The notes: a model not told the origin generated them from the sequence alone. A stretch of 64,000 nt of DNA from Thauera propionica (GCF_002245655.1 NZ_NOIH01000008.1:124001-188000), one strand, 5' to 3'. Shown: positions 9,591 through 20,617, counted from the stretch's first letter. A program made the numbers and translations.

Positions 9591-10028
9591 TCAGCCCAGC
9601 GCAGCCTTGACCCAGGCGTTGGCCTGCTTGGCATCGAAGCCGCTGCCGTACTTCGCCTTCAGTGCGCCCATCACCACGCCCATCTGCTTGGGGCCGCGCT
9701 CGGCGAGGCCGGCGACGGTGTCGGCGATGAAGGCCTTCACCTCTTCCTCGGTCGCCATCGGCGGCAGGTAGGCAGTAAGGATCGCGGATTCCTGTTCCAG
9801 CACGGCGCGGCGTTCGGCATCCTTGATGACGCCGAGCGCCTCCTGGTTGTTCTTGAGGAACTTGCGGATGGTCTGCTGCACCTCGTCGTCTGTGCTCTCG
9901 CGGTTGCCCGCGTTCTTGCCGACCATCTCGGCTTCGCCGATCAGCGTGCTCAGCAGTGTGGCGCGGACACTGTCGGCCGCCTTGCGTGCGAGCATGGAAT
10001 CTTTCTTGAGTTGGGCCAGCAGGCTCAT
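9591..10028 (-). CDS. GatB/YqeY domain protein
   Basis: A 145-aa protein of the YqeY family, related to the C-terminal tRNA-binding domain of GatB. The family's exact role is unclear; it is thought to act on tRNA or aminoacyl-tRNA. Seen motifs: MSLLAQLKKDSMLARKA at the start, LSTLIGEAEMV, ESAILTAYLPP and the terminal GSGFDAKQANAWVKAAL. In many proteobacteria the gene lies next to rpsU, but no rpsU is present upstream here. It converges with the radical SAM gene. Confidence 0.9.
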   Translation of the reverse strand: MSLLAQLKKDSMLARKAADSVRATLLSTLIGEAEMVGKNAGNRESTDDEVQQTIRKFLKNNQEALGVIKDAERRAVLEQESAILTAYLPPMATEEEVKAFIADTVAGLAERGPKQMGVVMGALKAKYGSGFDAKQANAWVKAALG

Positions 10029-10112
10029 CTAGGGCTCCGGGTGCATTGAATGGATGCGCGGAAGTTTACCGCAGCGTCGGGCGCGTACGACCGTTTCCCG
10101 CATTACTCCGAG

Positions 10113-11471
10113 TCAGTGCGACGCGATAATGCCGACGAGTTCGACGGGTCGCGCGAGCCGCAGGCGGATGCAGCCGCGGGCGGGCTTGTCGATGCGGATC
10201 GCGGCGCTCTTTTCCTGCAGGCGGCGCGACAGCAGGATCAGCCGTGCCTCCAGGTTGTCGCTGAGGTCGGGCAGGCGGATGCGGGGGTCGAGCCGCAGTT
10301 CGCGGTTGGTGAAGGCGGTCCGCCCATGGTTCGCGTAGTCGTTCAGCAGCGCCCACAGGATTGCGCCGGCGACGCCCTTGATGAGGTAGTCGCCATCGAG
10401 GAAGACGCTGTCGTTCTCGGCATAGTGCCGCACCGTCAGTGGCTGCCCCTCGTTGCTGAGGGTGTCGGGCACAGCGGCGTCCGGAGTGCTGGTCCGGCCT
10501 GACTCCTCGGTGCCTTGTTGCTGCAGCAACTGAATTGCGGCCCCGAGCCCACCCGCCAGGGCGACCAGCGCGTCTTCGTCATCGTAGCCGAAGCGCTGCT
10601 CGAGGGGGCTCTCGACATAGAGCACCCCGACCAGCTGCCGGCCGGCGTGGATCGGCAGCGCGAGCTGGCTGCTCGAGCGCGCCAGCCCGGGCAGCGGAAT
10701 CTCGTGCCCGGTCGACACCAGTCCCTCGCGCGCCAGGCTGTTGCGGATGGCGCGGCCGTAGCTGTAGTCCGCCGCGAAGTGGCCGATGCGGATCGGCGTC
10801 CGCTCCCGCGCAGCGACGCCGATGACGCCGTCGCCGAGCGCGATCTCCGAGCCGATGCCCGAGACTTCGTAGCCGCGGCTGGCCACGGTGTAGAGCCGGC
10901 CAACGGCGGCGTCCAGCATCAGGATCATCGCGTGGTGGATGTCGAAGCGCAGTTCCAGACAGTCGAGCGTCTGCCCAAGCAGACCTTCGAGGTCGGTGCA
11001 GCGGCACAGTTGCTCCGCACTGGCGCGCAGCGCGGCGAGCAGGTTGTGGCGCGGCGGCGGGGCGGGCAATGTTGCGCCCGGTACGCGCTCGATGCGCAGC
11101 ACGCGGTAGATGTCTGCGCCCAGCAGCTTGAATACGCCCGTCATGCCGGCATGCGAGGCGATGCCGGCGAGCTTGGCCTTCATAGTCTCGAATAGCGGCC
11201 CCGCCGACTCGGTTCGCAGGTATTGCAGCGACAGACGATACTGAGCTGCGGTCACCGGGTCGATGACCGCCACGCGTGCAAACGGGATGTCGAGGATGTT
11301 GCGGCGGGTGCTGTTGAAGAACTGCCAGGACAGCGCGACGTGACTCGCATCCACGTACTGCACCTGCGACAGGTAGGCGACGTTGGGCGTGCCATCGGCC
11401 GCGACCGTAGCGATCTGGCCGGGAATCGCGCCCTCGAGGCAGCTACGGATCGCGTCGAGGGCGATTTTCAT
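10113..11471 (-). CDS. PNPOx-like / GAF domain regulator-like protein
   Basis: A 452-aa protein in three parts. Residues about 1-150 form a pyridoxamine phosphate oxidase-like split barrel (GQIATVAADGTPNVAYLSQVQYVDASHVALSWQ). Residues about 160-330 form a GAF domain ending in HAGRQLVGVLYVESP. The last about 110 residues (VRHYAENDSVFLDGDYLIKG through LRLDPRIRLPDLSDNLEARL) look like a winged-helix regulatory domain, which is inference. The ATG overlaps the stop of the next upstream gene by 4 nt, so the two are coupled. A flavin- or heme-binding redox sensor is plausible; no function is established. Confidence 0.8.
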   Translation of the reverse strand: MKIALDAIRSCLEGAIPGQIATVAADGTPNVAYLSQVQYVDASHVALSWQFFNSTRRNILDIPFARVAVIDPVTAAQYRLSLQYLRTESAGPLFETMKAKLAGIASHAGMTGVFKLLGADIYRVLRIERVPGATLPAPPPRHNLLAALRASAEQLCRCTDLEGLLGQTLDCLELRFDIHHAMILMLDAAVGRLYTVASRGYEVSGIGSEIALGDGVIGVAARERTPIRIGHFAADYSYGRAIRNSLAREGLVSTGHEIPLPGLARSSSQLALPIHAGRQLVGVLYVESPLEQRFGYDDEDALVALAGGLGAAIQLLQQQGTEESGRTSTPDAAVPDTLSNEGQPLTVRHYAENDSVFLDGDYLIKGVAGAILWALLNDYANHGRTAFTNRELRLDPRIRLPDLSDNLEARLILLSRRLQEKSAAIRIDKPARGCIRLRLARPVELVGIIASH

Positions 11472-11962
11472 GATGCGCTCCGCAGCGGTGTCCCAGCCTC
11501 GGGGCCGGGCGTCTGGAAGCTGCCGCGGCTGGGGGTGAAGGCCAGCGCCGCGAGATCTTCCGGCGCACAGGCGAGCAGGGTGCGCAGCACGTCGACCGGA
11601 TAACCGAGCGGTTCGAGCCGCGCAACGAAGCGGTCGACGTGATGCTGGGCGCGCGCCGGATCGCCGGGCTCCAGGCCGACCTCGCGTGCGTCCGTGCCTT
11701 TCAGCTGCAGCGTGCGATGGCTGTCGGGCTCGCTGAACACCACGGCGATGCGGCCGTTGTCGGCGACGTCCTGCAGCAGGGCGGCCGATGCAGGGCGTGA
11801 CAGGAGCAGCGTCACCGTGCAGCGATCGGTGGATACCCGGCAGCCGGTGGCGCGGGCGAGGTTGGGCAGCGCGCCGGGCTGGCAGGCGGCAGCGCTGATC
11901 GACAGGCCGCTGCTGATGAAGGCGGCCTGCTCGGCATCGAGGAGGGGCGGCGGATGGGCCAT
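11468..11962 (-). CDS. PNPOx-like (FMN-binding split barrel) protein
   Basis: A 164-aa protein resembling the pyridoxamine 5'-phosphate oxidase superfamily: FISSGLSISAAACQPGALPNLARATG at the start, then VTLLLSRPASAALLQDVADNGRIAVVFSEP and THRTLQLKG-like SHRTLQLKGTDA. These superfamily members bind FMN, heme or F420, and the ligand cannot be told here. The ATG at 11962 was preferred to an upstream in-frame extension, which has an arginine-rich, shadow-like composition. It is coupled to the downstream PNPOx-GAF gene by a 4-nt overlap and follows the cytochrome c gene after 89 nt. Confidence 0.75.
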   Translation of the reverse strand: MAHPPPLLDAEQAAFISSGLSISAAACQPGALPNLARATGCRVSTDRCTVTLLLSRPASAALLQDVADNGRIAVVFSEPDSHRTLQLKGTDAREVGLEPGDPARAQHHVDRFVARLEPLGYPVDVLRTLLACAPEDLAALAFTPSRGSFQTPGPEAGTPLRSAS

Positions 11963-12051
11963 GGTTCTGCAACTATAGCCATCCGTGCAGTCCTCCGGAA
12001 AGACGATTCGGGTGTCCGTACCATCTGACAGGCCCCTTCGTGGATCCCCGC

Positions 12052-12546
12052 TCAGCGCGACGGGGGCGGCGCGGGAAAGATGATGGCAACGCCGGCCGGT
12101 TCCTGCCCGGGCGGCAGGTAGGCCGGAGCGGGTTGTCCGGCGGGGCCGAGCGAGCGCACGAAGCGGTACAGCGCGCGCAGGTCGTCCTCTGCCATGTCGC
12201 GCAGCGCAAACCAGGGCATCGGCGGACGGGCCGTCTGCGTGCGCGCAGCCTCGAGCCATTGCTGCTCGCTCATCGCCGCCATGCTCAGGCGCAGGTTGGT
12301 CGGGTAGGTCGTGCCCCACGGGCCGCGCCAGCCGACGGCATCGCCGGTCAGCCAGTCCTGCTCGGGTACCTGGCCACCGCTCATTGCATAGCCTGCGGTG
12401 TGACAGTCGTTACAGCCGGCAATGCGGGCGATGTAGCGGCCGCGCTCGATCAGGGCGCCGTCGTCGGCGTGGGCGCTGGCGACCCCGAGCAGGACTGCGA
12501 TTGCGGAAAGCGTGGTGCGGAGGATGGACTTCATGGGGGACTTCAT
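12052..12546 (-). CDS. Periplasmic monoheme cytochrome c
   Basis: A 164-aa exported cytochrome c. Residues 1-27 are a Sec signal peptide (ILRTTLSAIAVLLGVASAHA). One heme site, CNDCH, lies near residues 45-49 in GRYIARIAGCNDCHTAGYAMSGG, and a likely Met ligand is in the PPMPWFALRDMAEDDLRALYRFVRSLG segment, which is typical of cytochromes attached to dehydrogenases. No dehydrogenase is adjacent; the next genes on the same strand are the PNPOx-like pair. It may donate or accept electrons in that locus, which is inference. Confidence 0.88.
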   Translation of the reverse strand: MKSPMKSILRTTLSAIAVLLGVASAHADDGALIERGRYIARIAGCNDCHTAGYAMSGGQVPEQDWLTGDAVGWRGPWGTTYPTNLRLSMAAMSEQQWLEAARTQTARPPMPWFALRDMAEDDLRALYRFVRSLGPAGQPAPAYLPPGQEPAGVAIIFPAPPPSR

Positions 12547-12628
12547 GGCATTCGGCTCCTTGGATGCAGTTCGACGGTGGCATGTGCCGGCGAGGAAACC
12601 AGTGTGGCGATGCCAGGGACCGATGATT

Positions 12629-12666
12629 GCTAAATTACAGCTCGGCGAATGCTAAGAATTTGCTAA
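12629..12666. promoter_or_regulatory. 11-bp-phased GCTAA direct repeats
   Basis: GCTAA occurs at 12629, 12651 and 12662, and the position between (12640) reads GCTCG, so four units start at exact 11-nt steps. Tandem repeats on one face of the helix are how OmpR/PhoB-type response regulators bind. The array lies in the 211-nt gap between the divergent cytochrome c gene and the yihY-like gene and could control either. No regulator gene is next to it. Confidence 0.4.
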
Positions 12667-12757
12667 GTGCGCCACGCCAGTCCGGGGAAGAAGGCTTGCA
12701 TGAGCCTGGTGGCGGCGGCCTAATGACGGAGGGCTGCCAAATTGCAGGAAGGGATGC

Positions 12758-13675
12758 ATGAGCAACTGGATTCGGTACTGGATCGAGGTAGCGAAGACGA
12801 CGCTGCGGGTGTGGCTGGAGGCGCAGGTGTTCGTGCATGCGGCGGCGCTGGCCTTCTTCACGGTGTTCTCGGTGGCGCCGGTGGTGATCGTGGCGGTGAG
12901 CATCGTCGGCCTGGTGCTGGGCGAGAGTGCAGCCCAGGGCGAGATCGCCCTGCAGCTCGAGTCGGCCATCGGTGCCGGGGCAGCGGCGGCGGTGCAGACT
13001 GCGGTGCAGAACAGCCGCATCGAGCACAGCGGTCTGCTGCCCACCATCGCCGGTTTCGGTGCCATGGTCTTCGGCGCGACAACGGTGTTCGCGCAGATGC
13101 AGGGGGCACTCAACGCGATCTGGAGCGTGGCGCCAAGGCCCACCCGCAGCGGCGTGCTGCTGTATCTCAAGACACGCCTGCTGTCGCTGACGGTGGTGCT
13201 GGCGATCGGTTTCGTGCTGCTGGTATCGCTGATGCTGAGCGTGGCGGTGCGGGCGCTGGTCACCTTCGCCCAGGACTGGCTGCCGGTGCCGGGCGTGCTG
13301 CTGCTCGGCCTGGACTGGGCGGTGTCGCTGGTGGTCGTGACCCTGCTGTTCGCGACCATCTTCCGCGTGCTGCCGGACGTGGTGCTGCGCTGGCGCGACG
13401 TGTGGCTGGGGGCGCTGGTCACCGCGCTGCTGTTCGCCTTCGGGCGCGCGCTGATCGCGCTCTATCTGTCGACCACGGCCACGGCATCCACTTACGGCGC
13501 TGCCGGTTCGCTGGTGCTGCTGCTGATGTGGGTGAACTACTCGTCGCTGATCCTGCTGTTCGGTGCCGCCTTCACGCGCGCAATGGTCGAGGCCGGTGGG
13601 GGGCGCATCGTTCCGCGGCCCACTGCGGTCCGCGTTGCGCGCAGTCCGGTACAGGACGTCGAGCCGGCGGGTTGA
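12758..13675 (+). CDS. YihY/UPF0761 family membrane protein
   Basis: A 305-aa inner-membrane protein of the YihY family, with about six hydrophobic segments (for example residues 25-55, 95-115, 140-165, 185-210, 220-245 and 255-275). Family marks are AAALAFFTVFSVAPVVIVAV near the start and TYGAAGSLVLLLMWVNYSSLILLFGAAFTRA near the end. The family was once called ribonuclease BN, which is not supported; its true role is unknown. It converges with the DUF294 gene. Confidence 0.9.
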   Translation: MSNWIRYWIEVAKTTLRVWLEAQVFVHAAALAFFTVFSVAPVVIVAVSIVGLVLGESAAQGEIALQLESAIGAGAAAAVQTAVQNSRIEHSGLLPTIAGFGAMVFGATTVFAQMQGALNAIWSVAPRPTRSGVLLYLKTRLLSLTVVLAIGFVLLVSLMLSVAVRALVTFAQDWLPVPGVLLLGLDWAVSLVVVTLLFATIFRVLPDVVLRWRDVWLGALVTALLFAFGRALIALYLSTTATASTYGAAGSLVLLLMWVNYSSLILLFGAAFTRAMVEAGGGRIVPRPTAVRVARSPVQDVEPAG

Positions 13676-13690
13676 GCGCCGGCTGCCGGG

Positions 13691-15142
13691 TCAGTTGCGC
13701 AGCAGGTGCAGGCGGAAATGATGCTTGATGAAGCCCTGGAACTTCGCCACCTGCTCGAGCGCCAGCCGCAGTTCGCCCTGCTGCATGACGTTGAGCATGT
13801 CCATCGACACGTAGTTGGTCGGCTCCTGGCCGGCGCGCAGCGCTTCGACGTGGCTGCGCAGGCGGGTCATGACGAGGAAGTCGAAGCTCGCGACCAGGTT
13901 CTTGGCGTCCTCGGGCTTGATGACGCCCGCTGCGGTCAGCGCCTCGATACGGTCATGGGTGGTGCCATCCAGCGCGTGGGCCTCGATCGCCAGCGCCTTG
14001 ATGCCGTCGGTGATGGCGAAGATGCCCGCCTTCTTGACATCGAGCTTGCCGTGATGCGGGCCAGATTTTTCCAGCTTGATCTTGCCGAACCAGCCCAGTG
14101 GGGGCAGGAAGTTGGTCATGTTCTGCGCCATGCGCATCAGGAAACCCTGGTCCTTGCTCAGGGTGGCGAAGGCGTGGTTCCTGAGCGCCTGGACGAGGTC
14201 GTTGCGGCCGTACAGCGCGCGCAGATCCATGAACATGCTGCCGGTCATCACGTTGTCGGGCGTGGGCGTGGATAGCCACCGGTTCAGCTCCATCTTCCAG
14301 CCCGACAGGCTGCGACGCCATGGCGGGTTCTTCGCCATGATGCCGCCGGGGCAGGGTGGTACGCCGATCGAGATCAGCGCCTCGATCAGGTCATGGGAGA
14401 AGGCTTCGAGCCGGGTGATCTCGTCGGCCGTGAGGGTGTCGGCGTAGATGATCGCGTTGTCCTGGTCGGTGGACAGGGTCTGTTCGCCACGGCCTTCGCT
14501 GCCCATGACGACGAAGGCGAAGTCGTGGGTGAGGTCGTGGTACTTGTCTGCGCGCAGCAGCGCGATGAGGCGGATCAGCACCTGGTCGTTGAGGTTGGCG
14601 ATGAGCTTGACCATGTCGCGGATCGGGATGCCCGTGCCGGACAGGTGCAGCACCAGCGCCTGGATGCGACCGTGCAGCGTGCGCAGGTCGTCGATGGAGG
14701 CCGCCTTCTCGATGTCGAGCACGAGCTGGTGCGGCGAGTGGGCCTGCAGGCGCAGGATGTCGGTGTCGGTGATGATGCCGGACAATGCGCCGGCGTCGTC
14801 GACCACCACCAGGCGATGGATCTTGAGGCGCGACATGCGATACAGCGCCTCGTACAGCACGTCGTCCTCGCCGATGGTGGCAAGGGGCGAATGCATGATG
14901 TCGCCGACCTTCAGCTCGACCGGCGAGCGCCCGGGCGCGACGACCTTGTTGCGCAGGTCGCGGTCGGTGAAGATGCCATGCGGCTTGCCGGCCTCGAGCA
15001 CTACCATGCTCGAGATGTTGCGCTCGCGCATGGTGCTCACGGCCGATACCAACGCATCGTCCGCACTGCAGGTCATGACGCTGCGCTGGCAGAAATCGCG
15101 AACGGGGCGGAAAAACTGGTTTTCTTCGGCCATGGAGGGCAT
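13691..15142 (-). CDS. CBS domain / DUF294 nucleotidyltransferase-like protein
   Basis: A 483-aa cytoplasmic protein. Two CBS repeats (about 15-135) are followed by a DUF294 putative nucleotidyltransferase domain with GSEGRGEQTLSTDQDNAII (about 233-251, GS plus DxDN metal-binding type) and a DUF294 C-terminal helical domain. Proteins of this build resemble the GlnD N-terminus and are regulatory candidates that sense adenylates through CBS. Start could also be nine bases downstream (MAEENQFF). A paralogue with an added cNMP domain is at 57178-59076. Confidence 0.88.
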   Translation of the reverse strand: MPSMAEENQFFRPVRDFCQRSVMTCSADDALVSAVSTMRERNISSMVVLEAGKPHGIFTDRDLRNKVVAPGRSPVELKVGDIMHSPLATIGEDDVLYEALYRMSRLKIHRLVVVDDAGALSGIITDTDILRLQAHSPHQLVLDIEKAASIDDLRTLHGRIQALVLHLSGTGIPIRDMVKLIANLNDQVLIRLIALLRADKYHDLTHDFAFVVMGSEGRGEQTLSTDQDNAIIYADTLTADEITRLEAFSHDLIEALISIGVPPCPGGIMAKNPPWRRSLSGWKMELNRWLSTPTPDNVMTGSMFMDLRALYGRNDLVQALRNHAFATLSKDQGFLMRMAQNMTNFLPPLGWFGKIKLEKSGPHHGKLDVKKAGIFAITDGIKALAIEAHALDGTTHDRIEALTAAGVIKPEDAKNLVASFDFLVMTRLRSHVEALRAGQEPTNYVSMDMLNVMQQGELRLALEQVAKFQGFIKHHFRLHLLRN

Positions 15143-15205
15143 CCGCAGATGTTGGGTATGAACTGCGGATTATACCCATGGCCAAAGTGCAGTTATTGCG
15201 CTGGA

Positions 15206-18034
<2,829 letters not shown>

Positions 18035-18059
18035 TCGCCTAGCCGATCATTGACCCGGA

Positions 18060-18081
18060 CCCCCGCGCCTCGGCGCGGGGG
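18060..18081 (+). other. Perfect 10-bp GC hairpin after nirS
   Basis: CCCCCGCGCC at 18060-18069 pairs with GGCGCGGGGG at 18072-18081 around a 2-nt TC loop (in practice a slightly larger loop). There is no T tract, so it is not a standard terminator. It lies between the nirS stop and the nirT ribosome-binding region and probably protects the 3' end of nirS mRNA or limits read-through into nirTB, which is inference. Confidence 0.6.
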
Positions 18082-18096
18082 CACGAGGGGACTCCC

Positions 18097-18705
18097 ATGA
18101 CAGATCGAGACAGCTCCAAACAACAAGATTCCGGCGGCCTCATGGCCCGCCTGCGCCGGCCTTCCACGAAGTATTCGCTGGGTGGCCTTTTGTCTGTCGG
18201 CATTCTGCTTGGCGTGCTTTTCTGGGGCGGTTTCAACACCGTGCTGGAGGCCACCAACACCGAGACGTTCTGCATTTCCTGCCATGAAATGGAGCAGAAC
18301 GTGTACATGGAATACAAGGAAACGATTCACTACAACAACCGCACCGGTGTGCGCGCCACCTGTCCCGACTGCCATGTGCCCAAGGACTGGACGCACAAGA
18401 TGATCCGCAAGGTCCAGGCCTCGCGCGAGGTGTGGGGCAAGCTGACCGGCACCATCGACACGCGGGAGAAGTTCGAAGCCAAGCGCCTGACACTCGCGCG
18501 CAGTGAATGGGCGCGCATGAAGGCGTCGGATTCGCGTGAATGCCGTAACTGCCACAGCTTCGAGAGCATGAAACCCGAGATGCAGAAGCAGCGCGCACGC
18601 AAGCAGCACGAGATGGCCATCGAGGACAAGATGACCTGCATCGACTGCCACAAGGGTATCGCGCACCACAAGCCGGAAGGCATGACCGAGGAAGACGAGG
18701 AGTGA
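18097..18705 (+). CDS. nirT: NapC/NirT family tetraheme cytochrome c
   Basis: A 202-aa membrane-anchored cytochrome that takes electrons from quinol and passes them to periplasmic carriers. One N-terminal membrane anchor spans about residues 27-48. Four heme sites are seen: CISCH 59-63, CPDCH 89-93, CRNCH 149-153 and CIDCH 181-185, the standard NapC/NirT set. Its place directly after nirS, as in nirST clusters of pseudomonads, supports the NirT name over NapC. The next gene's start lies 50 nt after its stop. Confidence 0.93.
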   Translation: MTDRDSSKQQDSGGLMARLRRPSTKYSLGGLLSVGILLGVLFWGGFNTVLEATNTETFCISCHEMEQNVYMEYKETIHYNNRTGVRATCPDCHVPKDWTHKMIRKVQASREVWGKLTGTIDTREKFEAKRLTLARSEWARMKASDSRECRNCHSFESMKPEMQKQRARKQHEMAIEDKMTCIDCHKGIAHHKPEGMTEEDEE

Positions 18706-18755
18706 TTCGCACGCGTGCGACGCTTGTCCGACCCATCCACAGTGAGGAATCGACC

Positions 18756-19631
18756 ATGAAGAAAACAATGATTGCAGGCGCTGTCGGTGCCATTCTCGCC
18801 TTCGGTGCCGGTTCGGCCCTGGCTGCCGCGCCGGCCGACTGGAGCAAGGTTGCGGCCAAGGACATCACGCTGTTCTACCCGGGCGTATCGCCGCTGGAGT
18901 GGATCCAGAAGGGCACCGAGCACGGCGGCGCACGCGCGCTGAAGAAGGGCGAGACCTGTGCCGACTGCCACGACGAGGAAGCGGCAGACATGGGCAAGAA
19001 GATGGCCAGCGGCCAGAAGATCGAGCCCAGCCCGATCGCCGGCAAGGCTGCCTTCATCCCGGTGAAGGTGCAGGCCGCGCACGACGGCGCCAACCTCTAC
19101 CTGCGCTTCTCGTGGAAGCAGCCTGCGGCTTCGGGTGCGGCCAAGATGGACGACAAGAACCCGGTCAAGATCGCGTTCATGCTCGAGTCCGGCGGCAAGG
19201 TCGAGCTTGCCGACCAGGCTGGCTGCTGGGCGACCTGCCATCAGGATTCGCGCACCATGCCGGGCGCCGCCGACACCAAGACCAAATACGTCAAGGGCGC
19301 GTCGCTGGCCGAGGGCAAGTTCTACGACCTGTACCAGTGGCGCAGCGGCGAGAAGAAGGGCTTTGACGGCCACGTGGCCGAGTCGCGCGTGATGGAAGGC
19401 GGCACCGCGCTGGTCAGCGCCGAAGGCAAGCAGGACGGCGACACCTGGACCGTCGTGTTCACCCGCAAGTTCGCGGGCGGACAGGGCGATGTGGCGCTGG
19501 AAGCGGGCAAGACCTACAACTTCGGCTTCGCCATCCACGACGACAGCGCGGCCGGCCGCTTCCACCATGTCTCGTTGGGCTACAAGCTGGGCATCGATGC
19601 CCAGGCCGACGTCACCGCGGCCAAGCAGTAA
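18756..19631 (+). CDS. nirB: Cytochrome c-552-type protein with EB_dh domain (NirB-like)
   Basis: A 291-aa periplasmic protein (signal peptide 1-23, ending ALA). It resembles the cytochrome c-552 / ethylbenzene dehydrogenase heme-binding (EB_dh) family, whose nitrite-locus member is called NirB in Pseudomonas stutzeri; the symbol is by analogy. A normal heme site CADCH lies at 68-72. A second site reads C157-W-A-T-C161-H162, with three residues between the cysteines instead of two. The ATG at 18756 is preferred because of the signal peptide and GAGGA upstream; an upstream in-frame start has none. Confidence 0.8.
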   Translation: MKKTMIAGAVGAILAFGAGSALAAAPADWSKVAAKDITLFYPGVSPLEWIQKGTEHGGARALKKGETCADCHDEEAADMGKKMASGQKIEPSPIAGKAAFIPVKVQAAHDGANLYLRFSWKQPAASGAAKMDDKNPVKIAFMLESGGKVELADQAGCWATCHQDSRTMPGAADTKTKYVKGASLAEGKFYDLYQWRSGEKKGFDGHVAESRVMEGGTALVSAEGKQDGDTWTVVFTRKFAGGQGDVALEAGKTYNFGFAIHDDSAAGRFHHVSLGYKLGIDAQADVTAAKQ

Positions 19632-19672
19632 GAGGCGGTAGCGCGGCCCTGGCGCCGCGCACATGATGGACG

Positions 19673-19704
19673 ACGGGAACCCACGCGGGCGCGCGGGTTC
19701 CCGT
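19673..19704 (+). terminator. Inverted repeat after nirB
   Basis: ACGGGAACCC at 19673-19682 pairs with GGGTTCCCGT at 19695-19704, a perfect 10-bp stem with a 12-nt GC-rich loop. Only a weak T-containing tail (CATGCCTTG) follows, so it may stop transcription partly or protect the nirSTB mRNA. Confidence 0.45.
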
Positions 19705-19790
19705 CATGCCTTGTGTGTCAATCACGCCGTTTCGATGCGCCGGATCGCGGGTCACGAACTGGTGGTCGTGGGCGGCTACGGGAGAGGATC

Positions 19791-20123
19791 GTGAACACGA
19801 AGCGCATCACACGCGGCCTGTACGCCGGCCTGTTCGCCACGTCGCTGTTCGCAGGTGTGGCATGGGCGGCCGAGCACGAGATCCAGATCGTCCAATACAC
19901 CTACACACCGGCCGAACTGACGATCAAGGTGGGCGACACCGTGACCTGGATCAATGGCGAGAAGCGCGTGAGCCATTCGGTCCTGTTCAATGCCACGGGC
20001 GAGGAATCCGAACGCTTCTTTCCTGGCGAGCGCTGGTCGCGCAAGTTCGACCAGCCCGGCCGCGTCGAGTATCGCTGCGGGCCGCACCCGGAGATGCAGG
20101 GCGTCATCGTCATCGAACCCTGA
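19791..20123 (+). CDS. Small cupredoxin (plastocyanin/pseudoazurin-like)
   Basis: A 110-aa exported type 1 copper protein. The GTG at 19791 was chosen because GGAGAGGA lies just upstream and the frame then opens with a signal peptide (residues 1-27, ending AWA). Copper ligands are His62 (VSHSVLF), Cys96, His99 and Met102 (YRCGPHPEM), all present. Position between nirB and nirC suggests it carries electrons to NirS, in the place where other clusters have the cytochrome nirM. That role is inferred. No metal-binding residue is missing. Confidence 0.88.
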   Translation: MNTKRITRGLYAGLFATSLFAGVAWAAEHEIQIVQYTYTPAELTIKVGDTVTWINGEKRVSHSVLFNATGEESERFFPGERWSRKFDQPGRVEYRCGPHPEMQGVIVIEP

Positions 20124-20169
20124 GCTTGGCAAGGTCCGGTCGCGCGCCAAGACCGTGGCGTCATCAGGG

Positions 20170-20183
20170 TTGATGCGAGTCAA
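20170..20183 (+). promoter_or_regulatory. FNR/Dnr-type box for nirC
   Basis: The site reads TTGAT-GCGA-GTCAA, nine of ten bases of the TTGAT-N4-ATCAA consensus. A weak -10-like CATCCT lies at 20206-20211, 22 nt after the box. It would start a nirC-F-DL-G-H transcript separate from nirS. Confidence 0.75.
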
Positions 20184-20242
20184 GGTATCGCCCGGGCCTT
20201 GTCGCCATCCTGTCACGCACTGACCTGCCAACGGATTGCGTG

Positions 20243-20617
20243 ATGAAGATCCCACCCCTGCTAGCCCACGTTGCCGTCTTCCTCGGCGCAGCGCTGGTCG
20301 CCGCATTCGCCTCAGCTTCCGAGACGAAGGCGGTCGCCCCCGAAGAGCAGCGTGCCCGTGAGCTGATCCACATCGTCCGCCAGGACTGCGGTTCCTGTCA
20401 TGGCCTGACGCTGGCCGGCGGGCTCGGTCCCGCACTCACGCCCGACGCCCTGGCCGACAAGCCTTTCGAGGGTTTGGTCGCGACTGTCGTCAGCGGCCGA
20501 CCCGGCACGCCGATGCCACCTTTCCTCGGCATCGTCAGCGAGCCCGAGGCCGAGTGGATTGTCGACCAGCTGATGCGCGGCTTCCCGCCCGACGCCGGAC
20601 TGCCGCCTTCTCGCTGA
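20243..20617 (+). CDS. nirC: NirC-type cytochrome c
   Basis: A 124-aa periplasmic cytochrome c with a signal peptide (about residues 1-26) and a single heme site CGSCH at 49-53 in RQDCGSCHGLTLAGGLGPALTP. NirC helps heme d1 maturation and can donate electrons to NirS or the heme d1 dehydrogenase NirN. The ATG at 20243 directly follows an in-frame GTG at 20240 that could also be used. It is the first gene of nirC-F-DL-G-H with its own Dnr-type box about 60 nt upstream. Confidence 0.88.
   Translation: MKIPPLLAHVAVFLGAALVAAFASASETKAVAPEEQRARELIHIVRQDCGSCHGLTLAGGLGPALTPDALADKPFEGLVATVVSGRPGTPMPPFLGIVSEPEAEWIVDQLMRGFPPDAGLPPSR

Noticed and set aside
10029-10112. An rpsU gene next to the YqeY gene
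   Set aside because: rpsU often sits there, but only 84 nt remain and they contain no S21-like frame.
12758-13675. Ribonuclease BN as the function of the YihY-like protein
   Set aside because: The name came from an early misassignment; the sequence is an integral membrane protein without nuclease motifs.
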